Assembly (NCBI RefSeq): GCF_028858725.1
Contig: NC_084771.1
Location: forward strand, 11,560,915-11,624,914
Length of the DNA stretch: 64,000 nucleotides
Direction of reading: 5' to 3'
DNA from: Colius striatus
Taxonomy: Eukaryota > Chordata > Aves > Coliiformes > Coliidae
The position numbers and the translations under genes are program-made. Below, one piece after another: positions 11,196 through 18,900 of the stretch (positions are counted from its first letter, which is position 1; each line of letters starts with the position of its first letter). Under the pieces are notes generated by a model that was not told where the DNA came from, did not search any database, and saw only the letters and a program-made list of their open reading frames with translations.

Positions 11196-12305
11196 GGGAG
11201 AGGTGCTGCCAGGTTGGCTGTGCTCCAGCCTGGGCCTCCTTGTGTCCCTGCCTCCCCATGCAGGGCTGGGGCCGTGCGGCGTGGGAGGGGATGGTATTGT
11301 GGCAGTGCTGTCCCTTCATCCGAACTGGACTTGGACATCCCATCCTGCTCCTTACAGGCCTGTCCTATGTACGCGGCTCAGCCCTGCCTCCTGTCCCGGC
11401 TGCTGGGTGAGCCATCTTCCCCAGGGTCAGTCCCCACAGCACAGGGGTGGCAGAGCTCCTGGGGCAGCTGCCTCTGCCCAGCCCCGTACCCCTCTACCCC
11501 CTGCCCCGGGGCAGGAACCGCACAATACGGCCGAGCGCTCTCTGGGACCAGCGGCCCGAGGCTTTGAATTGCCCCTTCTCTTAGTCAACCCTCCCAGGGC
11601 TGTGGGCAGCACAGCAAGAACAACAGCTCTGCTCCTGCAGCAGGGTGGTGGTTTGAAGCCACTGGGGAAGGACAAGTGGCAGCCTGAGAGCTGCTGGGCC
11701 AGTGGGAGAGTTTGTTCACAGGGCTGAGAGAGGCTGGGGCCGGCTGCATGGAGCGGCAGGCACTGGTGTTGGAGCACAAGGGCAGAGCCTCAGCTCTGCT
11801 GCAGGACGTGTCCCTCTGTTGTGTCAATGTTTTCTGAGTCAGTGGAAAACTGATGGAGACGGGTCTGTGCCAGTGCTGTCCCCACTCCTGATGAAACCCC
11901 CTCCCCCCTTCCCTGGTGCAAAGTGCCATCAGTGGGTCTCTCTGCTCCAGCCAGGGGCTTGGGCAGCTGCTGGCAGAAGCAAAGAGTTCTGCCTGTCCTC
12001 CCCTCTCCCTCCCAAAGCAGCAGGATGCCAGTGCCCTGCCCTAGGCAAGCCTGGCTCTGGCTGTGCCTCTCCCTGCTGCCTCCTGCCCTTCCTTGTGTTC
12101 TGGTCGGTTTTCTTGAGCTGTACATGGGTCTCCCATTGAGCCTGTATATATTGTTCTGGGCCCTGGCTTGGGGCCATCTGTTTTCTGTGTCCATGTGGAG
12201 AGTGAGCTGCTCACCAGTCTTGTTGTAGTGATGCCAGGGCAGTAGGACTAACCCTGTGTCTCTGGAAACCATTCATTTCAAATAAAGATGTGGAAAACTT
12301 TTGGC
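11196..12305 (+). other. ZMYM3: ZMYM3 3'UTR
   Basis: This non-coding tail runs from the stop to just past the poly(A) signal at 12281. The cleavage point (about 12300) is inferred. Open frames within it have no support. Confidence 0.75.
12281..12286 (+). terminator. ZMYM3 polyadenylation signal AATAAA
   Basis: A canonical hexamer, about 1.09 kb after the ZMYM3 stop, with a T/G-containing stretch following. No competing + strand AATAAA was noticed between the stop and this site. Confidence 0.8.
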
Positions 12306-12638
12306 AGCCCCTGCTGTTCCCCTCTGGGCAGGGTGGGCAGGGCAGGAGAGCAGGGCCCGTGTGCTACTGCTGCTCTGCACCTCCCTCCTGTCCATCCCTG
12401 CCTTGCCTGTGCTGCCAGCACTTCCTACCTTGTCTGGCTCTGGGGTGCTGCCAGCTCTCCGTGCCTGCTGGTGCCAGCCTGGCATGCCCAGTCCATCCCT
12501 TGCCCATAGGGCTGCAGTCCAACCCAACCCAGCCGTGGCCCTGCCCTGGCCATGGCATGTCCATGGGCGGGACTGGTTTGAGACCGATGCCGCGGTGCCC
12601 GTGGGCAGAGCAGGAGTCGAGTGAGGTGCCAGTGGCTG

Positions 12639-12644
12639 TTTATT
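12639..12644 (-). terminator. Alpha-connexin polyadenylation signal AATAAA (minus strand)
   Basis: TTTATT on the + strand is AATAAA on the - strand, about 215 bases after the alpha-connexin stop. The implied 3' end lies about 320-350 bases from the ZMYM3 3' end, so the two genes are tail-to-tail. Confidence 0.7.
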
Positions 12645-12858
12645 TGCTACCCACAGGGCCAACAGGCCCCTGCCCCAGCGCAGCCCTCCCCTCAGTCCCA
12701 CTGCTCCCAGGAGTGCAGGGAGCCGTGGCACCAGAGCCGTGCCCATCTCGCATTGGCGTGGCGGGGTCAATGCCAAGAGCCTGGCAGGGCCCAGAGACAG
12801 AACCACAGCTGTGGCCACCTGTGGATTGCCCATCCCTGAGCGTCCCAGCAGCCCCCAT

Positions 12859-13755
12859 TCACACTGCCAGGTCTGCTGCTCGCGCCTTCCCATGGGACCC
12901 ACCGCCCACGCCCAGCCATGCAGCCATGTTCCCCAGCGGTGCCAGGCCCTGGGGGGCTCTGCCAGCATCCGTAGGGCTGCCGTGGCTGGGCAGGGCGACG
13001 GAGGTGCCGCAGGGCCCCGCAGCACCACCGGAACCGGGCGAGGTGTGGCACTCGGGGCCTGGCCCCTGCCGGCACTTAGTGAGACCCAGGTGGTAGATTT
13101 CCACCAGGTTGAGCAGCAGAGACACACAAGCCACCCCCAGCATGAAGAGGATGAAGATGGTCTTCTCAGTGGGCCGGGAGATGTAGCAGTTGACCGTGTT
13201 GGGGCAGGGCCAGCGGCTGCAGGTGTAGAGGGGCTTCAGCTGGAAGCCGTACAGGGCGTATTGGCCCACGATGAAACCCACTTCCAAGAGAGCCTTGAAG
13301 ACGATGTTGCAGACGTACGTCCTGAGGACGGCCCCCCGCATGCAGACCCGTCCCCGCGTGTCCCCCGCCGGGAGCCGCGGCTGCCGGGGCCGCTGCCGCC
13401 TGCCCCCGCCGCCTGCCCGCGCTGCCGCTCGCTGCCGCTCCTTCTCCTCCAGATGCACCAGGTGCAGGATGTGGCCCAGGTACACGAGGCTGGGGGTAGA
13501 GACGAAGATGATCTGCAGGACCCAGAAGCGGAGGTGGGAGATGGGGAAGGTGCTGTCGTAGCAGGCGTTCTGGCAGCCGGGCTGCTGCGTGTCGCAGGAA
13601 AAGCCGGACAGCTCGTCGCCCCACACTCGCTCAGCGGCCGCCCCCAGCACCAGGATGCGGAAGACGAAGAGGACGGTGAGCCAGACCTTCCCCACCACTG
13701 TGGAGTGCTCCTGGGCACGCTCCAGCAGCCTCCCCAGCAGGCTCCAGTCCCCCAT
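12859..13755 (-). CDS. Alpha-type connexin (GJA3/cx39.9-like gap-junction protein)
   Basis: A gap-junction subunit of 298 residues in one coding exon. It starts MGDWSLLG, the usual alpha-connexin start, and has four membrane segments. First-loop cysteines are at 54, 61 and 65 ([12 protein letters not shown]) and second-loop cysteines at 179, 184 and 190 ([12 protein letters not shown]). SRPTEKTIF follows, and the end is DLAV, a PDZ-type tail like other alpha connexins. The intracellular loop (about 103-137) is Ala/Gly/Arg-rich. I chose the ATG at 13755 rather than the longer frame because MGDW is the family start and an acceptor (cttgcag, exon from 13761) lies just upstream. It resembles GJA3 and fish cx39.9 more than GJA4 or GJA5. 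Mammals have no gene at this position as far as I know, so I leave the symbol blank. Confidence 0.9.
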   Translation of the reverse strand: MGDWSLLGRLLERAQEHSTVVGKVWLTVLFVFRILVLGAAAERVWGDELSGFSCDTQQPGCQNACYDSTFPISHLRFWVLQIIFVSTPSLVYLGHILHLVHLEEKERQRAAARAGGGGRRQRPRQPRLPAGDTRGRVCMRGAVLRTYVCNIVFKALLEVGFIVGQYALYGFQLKPLYTCSRWPCPNTVNCYISRPTEKTIFILFMLGVACVSLLLNLVEIYHLGLTKCRQGPGPECHTSPGSGGAAGPCGTSVALPSHGSPTDAGRAPQGLAPLGNMAAWLGVGGGSHGKARAADLAV

Positions 13756-13761
13756 GGCACC

Positions 13762-14390
13762 CTGCAAGACAGCCACCCTCCAGACACGGCCGCCCCACAA
13801 CCTGCCCCACCACCGCCCCATCCCCTGGCCGGGACCTAACCCACGGCTGGCCCCAGAGTGTCCCCACTCTGTGTCCCATGGGCCCCCCTGACCTGTCCCA
13901 GGGAGCAGTGCCCTCTGTCAGCAATCTGGCACGGGGACCCCTCACCGTCGGGTGTGTGGGGCACAGCCCGGTGCTCCCGTGCCCGTGGGATGCTGCGAAG
14001 CCCCTTCCCAGCTGCTCCCAGCTCCTCAGCAGGCTGCAGACAGGCTCTGCCTGTCCCCTCGACGGTGGGCACAGGGTTATTGGGGCACAAGGCAGCTGGG
14101 TGCCCCATTGGCTTTCATTGTGACTGGCAGATGAAACAGCCACTGGGGAAAGTTCTTCCCTCTATTTTTGGTCTGGGCACTTTTCTAAATATATTCGGGG
14201 CTGCAGGGGCTGGTGCTGGGGGAGCGTGAGCCCTTGGACACTGCTCAATGCCACCCAGGGATCACTGCTCCAGCATGCCAGCTGCCAGGCCACCGCAGCC
14301 ACAGCCCCAGCCCAGCCCCTGGGGGCTGGGGGGGACACCCCAGTCCAGCACCCCAGCCTCCAGCACATCCTGGCCAGAGCACAAAGGAGG
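13762..14390 (-). promoter_or_regulatory. Putative 5' intron and promoter region of the alpha connexin
   Basis: This lies between the alpha-connexin acceptor and the GJB1 3' end, so the promoter and any non-coding first exon must be here or within GJB1. The only unusual content is an AT-rich pocket in GC-rich DNA. ctatttttgg at 14162-14171 fits a CArG/MEF2-like motif with one mismatch, and ctaaatatat lies near 14184-14193. A CCAAT box (minus strand agccaatggg) sits near 14105-14114. The transcription start is not determined. Confidence 0.35.
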
Positions 14391-14413
14391 AAGGCAGTGC
14401 CTGGGAATGGAGA

Positions 14414-14419
14414 TTTAAT
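14414..14419 (-). terminator. GJB1 candidate poly(A) signal ATTAAA (minus strand)
   Basis: TTTAAT on the + strand reads ATTAAA on the - strand, about 140 bases after the GJB1 stop. It is the common variant hexamer; no AATAAA was noticed closer to the stop. Confidence 0.5.
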
Positions 14420-14556
14420 GGCCAGAGATGCCCTCCTGGCCATCCGAGAGGGCCAGAGCGGCACCTGAGGGATGCCATCTGTGAGATAGGAAGAGCACAG
14501 GGCCATGGGGTGGCTGTGGGGCGGGGGCAAGGGCTGAGACCCCTGTGGCACTGGCC

Positions 14557-15396
14557 CTAGCAGGCAGAGCAGCGGTCGCCCTTCTCCTGCAGCCCGGGGT
14601 TGCGGCGCAGCATGTCCTTGAGAGAGCTGTCCTGGTCCGTCAGCAGCTGGTTGATCTCGTTCTGCTTGTACTCAGAGGAGAGCTTGTGGCCATAGAAGGA
14701 GCTCTTCCCTGAGGAGGGGTTGGAGTTGTGCTGGCCTCGGCGGACACATGCCCGCACCACCAGATAAACCAGCTCTGCCATATTGAGGACAATGCAGACG
14801 CTGGAGGTGACCAACATGAAGACGGTGAAGATGGTTTTCTCAGTGGGCCGGGAGATGAAGCAGTCGACAGTGTTGGGGCAGGGATAAGCCTCACACTTGA
14901 CCAGCCGCACCATCTGGTAGCCTGGGTAGAGCATGTAGAAGATGTACATGAACACGGCCTCGAAGAGCAGCCTGAAGACCACGCTGAAGACGTACGTCCA
15001 CCAGAGCGAACCCGCTATGCGCATCTTGTGCTTCTTCACCTCTTCCATGTGCTTGGGGTCCGCGTGTCCCGTCAGCACCAGCAGCTTCTTCTCCTGGTGC
15101 TGCTGGTAGGCCACGTGCATGGCCACGAGGAGGGCTGGCGTGGTGACCAGGATGAGCTGCAGGGCCCACAGACGGATGTGGGAGATGGGGAAGAAGTGGT
15201 CGTAGCAGACGCTGTTACAGCCGGGTTGCTGGGTGTTGCACGTGAAGGCGGATTTCTCATCCCCCCAGACGCTCTCGGCCGCCACCACCAGCACCATGAT
15301 CCGGAAGATGAAGATGACAGAAAGCCAGATGCGCCCGATGGCAGTGGAGTGGCGGTTCACCCCGCTCAGCACCGTGTAGAGGCCGGCCCAGTTCAT
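14557..15396 (-). CDS. GJB1: GJB1, gap junction beta-1 protein (connexin 32)
   Basis: Forms connexin-32 channels in the plasma membrane, notably in liver and myelinating Schwann cells. It is 279 residues (human 283) in one coding exon. It starts [18 protein letters not shown], with first-loop cysteines at 53, 60 and 64 and second-loop cysteines at 168, 173 and 179, followed by [14 protein letters not shown]. The C-tail has [13 protein letters not shown] and ends GDRCSAC, as in mammals. An acceptor (gaccctgcag) ends 12 bases before the ATG, matching the family's intron in the 5'UTR. It lies head-to-tail behind NLGN3 and ahead of the alpha connexin, all on the - strand. The human gene is the site of X-linked Charcot-Marie-Tooth mutations. 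No damage is seen here. Confidence 0.97.
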   Translation of the reverse strand: MNWAGLYTVLSGVNRHSTAIGRIWLSVIFIFRIMVLVVAAESVWGDEKSAFTCNTQQPGCNSVCYDHFFPISHIRLWALQLILVTTPALLVAMHVAYQQHQEKKLLVLTGHADPKHMEEVKKHKMRIAGSLWWTYVFSVVFRLLFEAVFMYIFYMLYPGYQMVRLVKCEAYPCPNTVDCFISRPTEKTIFTVFMLVTSSVCIVLNMAELVYLVVRACVRRGQHNSNPSSGKSSFYGHKLSSEYKQNEINQLLTDQDSSLKDMLRRNPGLQEKGDRCSAC

Positions 15397-15408
15397 CGTC
15401 CCTCACGT

Positions 15409-16038
15409 CTGCAGGGTCAAGCAGCGAGAGACGGCGTTAGGAGCAGGAAGAGCCAGCTCAGAGTCCTGGCTCTGGTGCCAGCAGCCTCAGGAGGGACTCA
15501 GGAGCAACTGGCTGCAGCAGCTCCCACTGCTGACATGGCTCAGGGCAGCGTTTTGGCCAGAGCATGCAGGGGACCGGGTTGGCCCTGCAGTGCCAGCTGC
15601 TCCTGCTTTGCCACCCCACATTGGCACAAAGATCCTGACCCACAGGGGCCATAGAGAGTGGGGATGAAGCTCCCACACCTCTGCAGAGACTCCTGATCTG
15701 TAACCAGCACTGAGCTCTCTGGCTAGGAATGGACACAAGGAGCAACATGAGCTCCTCTCCACCAGCACCTCCCTGCCTTTGTCCCCCCTCTTTCCTTCAG
15801 CAGTGGGGCTAGGGAGCTCCAAGCTGGGGACCCCCACCCCCTGCAGCCACGCATTGCCACTGTCTTAGAGCAATCTCTGCCTGGTGAGCATGGGCTGACC
15901 CCGCATCCCAAGCACCAACCCCCACCCCACCAGCACTGAGCAGCCCCAGGAGGTGCTTCCCACTCTCAGCACAAGGCTGATGCTGTTAGGACCTGCCCTC
16001 TGGCTTCTCGCAGCGTGGAGGGTCCCGCGGGCGCGTAC
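15409..16038 (-). other. GJB1 5'UTR intron (candidate)
   Basis: A 630-base interval between the candidate non-coding exon donor (CAG|gtacgc, minus strand, at 16039/16038) and the acceptor before the GJB1 start. No coding feature is seen. Confidence 0.5.
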
Positions 16039-16150
16039 CTGCCAGTGAGGAAGAGTCCTCGCGCGCTGCCCCCAACGACCCCTCTAAGGTCTCATGTCTC
16101 TCGCAGGAGAGCTCTGCTCCGCCTGCCCTCGTCTCTATCCGCCACTGCCC
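16039..16150 (-). other. GJB1: GJB1 candidate non-coding first exon
   Basis: The minus strand shows a good donor, ACTGGCAG|gtacgc, at 16039. A TATA-like element lies at 16173-16180, about 25-30 bases before the inferred start. The size (about 110 nt) and distance to the coding exon resemble the proximal GJB1 promoter of mammals. The 5' end is a guess from the TATA spacing. Confidence 0.45.
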
Positions 16151-16172
16151 TGCACTGGAAGTCATATGCTGC

Positions 16173-16180
16173 TTTATAAA
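16173..16180 (-). promoter_or_regulatory. GJB1 candidate TATA box
   Basis: tttataaa, identical on both strands, sits in an AT-rich patch upstream of the candidate GJB1 first exon. An aacaaag SOX-type motif lies at 16272-16278, about 100 bases further upstream. SOX10 is a known activator of mammalian GJB1 in Schwann cells. Confidence 0.45.
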
Positions 16181-16199
16181 CTATTTACATACAATGGAG

Positions 16200-17749
16200 C
16201 CTTTATCAGGCCCCTGAACAACACACTTTAGCATTCAGATCCAACGCTCTGACTTCCGCCCACCCTGCCCAAACAAAGTGCCTGTGTGCTGCGTCCCCGC
16301 TGCCCAGCCCCGCACCCGCTGCCACCTCACCCTGTTCCGGGCCCTGCCGCGGCCCCTCCGGCCGCCACCCACGGGGGGGCCCTGTGCTCTGCCTGGCAGG
16401 ACCCTCCTGGGTGCCCAGGGATCCCTTCCTCGGGATGCATGGCAAAGCCCGGCTGCATGCCCATCCCACACTGACAGACAGTGCTGGAGCTGGGCTCTGG
16501 CTGCTCTCCGGTACGGCCCTGAGCAGTCTGTGGGGGCCCATGAGGCTGGGTGTGCTTGGTACAGCCCCTGTGGGTCCCACCATGCCCTCAAGGCTCTGCT
16601 GCCAAGGGGTTGGTGCCAGCATTAGCAGCTGCAAAGAGCTGCCCTGCAGATGCCTCCTCCTGGGAAAGTCTGCCAGAGTGACTGGCTGTGCGCTAACGAG
16701 GCTGCACTCGGTGCTGAGCCATGTGCTGCAGGAGCTGTGCTCTTGTCCTGGGAGAGAGAGCTGCTGACACCGGTGGAGGCAAAGTCCTTGCGCTTGCAGA
16801 ACCCCAGTGCCCACGTCCCTCGGGGCTGGTATCCCAGCCATACCCTGCCTGTGCCCAGTCCTCACAGGGATGGTGCCGTGTCACTCGGGTTTAGTCCTCA
16901 GCCTCAAGCAGGGAGCGGTAGATCCAGTAAAACCTCCCAGCTGGAGGATCACAGGGTGGTGGGGCAACAATGGCATCCTAGATGCCACCTCCTCCCCTCA
17001 GCCCAAGGTGCAAGCACCAGAAGCTGTGCAAACAGTGGAGGGCAAAAGACCCTCCAGTGAAGCTGTGGTGAGGGCAGCCGGGGCTCCTCACCCTGCCGTG
17101 CTCCGGCACCCCTGCCTCTGCCCTCCCTGGTCCACAGTCAAGCACTTCTGTGGCTCCCACCCTGGACCCTCCTGTGCCCCCCAGCTGGGGGGCTTGTGGC
17201 CACCCCCCGCAGCAGGGCTGTGCCCACCAGGCTCTCACCTCAGCACCGTGACGGGCAAAGCTCTTGGGGAACGCGGTGGCCTCAGCCTCTAGTGCAACAC
17301 CCTGGACTTTATACTGCCCTCCTGCACGTCACCCACCCCCTCCCAGACAGCCTCTCTCCTTCCAGGACTTACTCCCTGCCAAGTAAACACTGCAGGTGTG
17401 TCCAGCCCTCACTCACACCGCTGAGGCACCCTCTGCCGAGCCCCAGCATCCCCTGGGGACAGCCCCGGGGGCCACGGCAGCACCCAGGCAGCGCCAGCCC
17501 CCCAGCACGGTCCCCGTGGGAGCTCTCTGGCCACCTCGCTGTGAGCATCCTCCCAAGCGCGTCCCCTGCACGCCAGGTACAGGCACCACGGCAGGACGCC
17601 ACTGTCCATCCCAGGGCACGGCTCCGGGCACCCTCAGCACCCCGAGCCGCTGCCACAGGCTGCCGGCCCGTCCCCGGGGAGCCACCAACATCCAGAATTA
17701 ACGTGTGAAAGTGCAGGCGGCGACGGCAAACAGCCTGTCAACGATTAAC
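16200..17749. other. Intergenic between GJB1 and the orphan CpG island
   Basis: GC-rich single-copy DNA with no supportable exon. Open frames on both strands show no family resemblance, and I take them as chance frames in GC-rich DNA. Confidence 0.6.
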
Positions 17750-18057
17750 CCGGCTAACGGCTCACTCCAAGGTCCCGCCGCCCGGCGCCCTGAGCGGCTC
17801 CGCAGTCCCCCGGGGCACGGCGACCCATGACCCGCATTCTGGGGCCCCGGCACGGGCTGCGGGACCCTGCGCGGGCTGCAGGACCCTTCGTGCAGCGCTC
17901 TGCGTGAAGCTGGCGGCGCCGCCACCGTCCCCCCATCCCGCACGAGGGCGGGAGCGCCGCACCGCCGGGGGCGGCGAGGGGGTCCCGGGGGCCGCGGGCA
18001 GCGAGGCCCGGGCGGGGCCGTCCGGGGCCGTAATCTCGGCCCGCGATAAGAGCCGCC

Positions 18058-18070
18058 GGCTGAGTCAGCA
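18058..18070. promoter_or_regulatory. MARE / NF-E2-like site next to a GATA motif
   Basis: ggctgagtcagca matches the 13-base TRE-type Maf recognition element at 12 of 13 positions. gataag ends 7 bases before it. This is motif evidence only. Confidence 0.35.
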
Positions 18071-18212
18071 GCACCCGCCGGGGCGCGGGAGCGGCCGCAG
18101 CCGCCGCCACCAGCCCGGCCCCGCTCCCGGGCAGCGCGGTGGGGGGAACGGCGGCCGGAGCCGAGCCGGCGGGGCAGCGGGAGGCGGCCGGCGCCGCCGT
18201 GCCCCGGCCGTG

Positions 18213-18226
18213 GCAGCAGGGGGCGC
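18213..18226 (+). promoter_or_regulatory. CTCF-like binding site
   Basis: gcagcagggggcgc matches the CTCF core (CCASYAGRKGGCRS) at 13 of 14 positions. It lies in the CpG island that separates the connexin pair from NLGN3. This is motif evidence only. Confidence 0.45.
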
Positions 18227-18284
18227 TGCGGGGCCGAAACGGGCCGGGGGCGGCGGCGCGGGGAGGGGCGGCCCGGCCGGGGTC

Positions 18285-18700
18285 CCGCAGCGGCAGTGGA
18301 GGGACAGCCCGGTGACCCGCAGCGACAGGGGAGAGGGGCAGCCCAATGACCCGCAGCGGCAGGAGCGGGGGACAGCCCAATGACCCGCAGCGGCAGGGGC
18401 AGCCCGGGGTCCCGCAGCGGCAGGGGAGAGGGACAGCCCAATGACCCGCAGCGGCAGGAGCGGGGGACAGCCCAATGACCCGCAGCGGCAGGGGCAGCCC
18501 GGGGTCCCGCAGCGGCAGGGGAGAGGGACAGCCCAATGACCCGCAGCGGCAGGACAGCCCGGTGACCCGCAGCGGCAGGAGCGGGGGACAGCCCAATGAC
18601 CCGCAGCGGCAGGGGAGGGACAGCCCAATGACCCGCAGCGGCAGGGGAGGGACAGCCCAATGACCCGCAGCGGCAGGGGCAGCCCGGGGTCCCGCAGCGC
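18285..18700. repeat. GC-rich minisatellite with CCAAT boxes
   Basis: I count 13 copies of a roughly 22-37 base unit built on cagccc...acccgcagcggcagg. Eight units contain cagcccaatgacc (a CCAAT box), two have cagcccggtgacc and three have cagcccggggtcc. A three-unit block of about 95 bases is itself repeated. The long minus-strand frames here (HWAVP, GCPS repeats) are by-products of the repeat. Confidence 0.85.
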
Positions 18701-18900
18701 CTGGTGCTGGAGATGCGGAGCCCCGCGGGTGGGCGGGAGCCGGGCCGCCTGCCCGGGGCTGCCGCTGACCTCCGCGCCCGGCCCCGCCGCCCGTTTGCGG
18801 CAGCAGCAAACACAGCTGGGCAAAATCCATCGGTCAGGGACGGGTTGTCCGGGGCTGCCTCCAGCACTCACAGACCTGCGCCGGCCACAACCACACGGAG

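Larger units (their letters stand above)
17750..18900. promoter_or_regulatory. Orphan CpG island between GJB1 and NLGN3
   Basis: Very CpG-dense DNA with GC-box runs. It includes a GATA motif (18045-18050), a MARE/NF-E2-like motif (18058-18070), a CTCF-like site (18213-18226) and a CCAAT-bearing minisatellite (18285-18700). No coding exon is attached. The likeliest role is a distal promoter for GJB1 on the - strand or an unannotated non-coding transcript; direction is not shown by the sequence. Confidence 0.6.

Noticed and set aside
13756-13821. 22-residue N-terminal extension of the alpha connexin
   Set aside because: Connexins start at MGDW; a splice acceptor lies between the upstream ATG and this start.
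12739-13839. 366-codon + strand open frame
   Set aside because: It is the antisense shadow of the alpha connexin; repeated acidic/His content reflects the complementary frame, and there is no family match or start context.
14728-15654. 308-codon + strand open frame
   Set aside because: Antisense shadow of GJB1, running past the gene only because the DNA is GC-rich.
17698-18867. 389-, 358- and 345-codon minus-strand frames over the CpG island
   Set aside because: They cross the minisatellite and owe their length to its repeat period and GC content; the residues are pure repeat translation.
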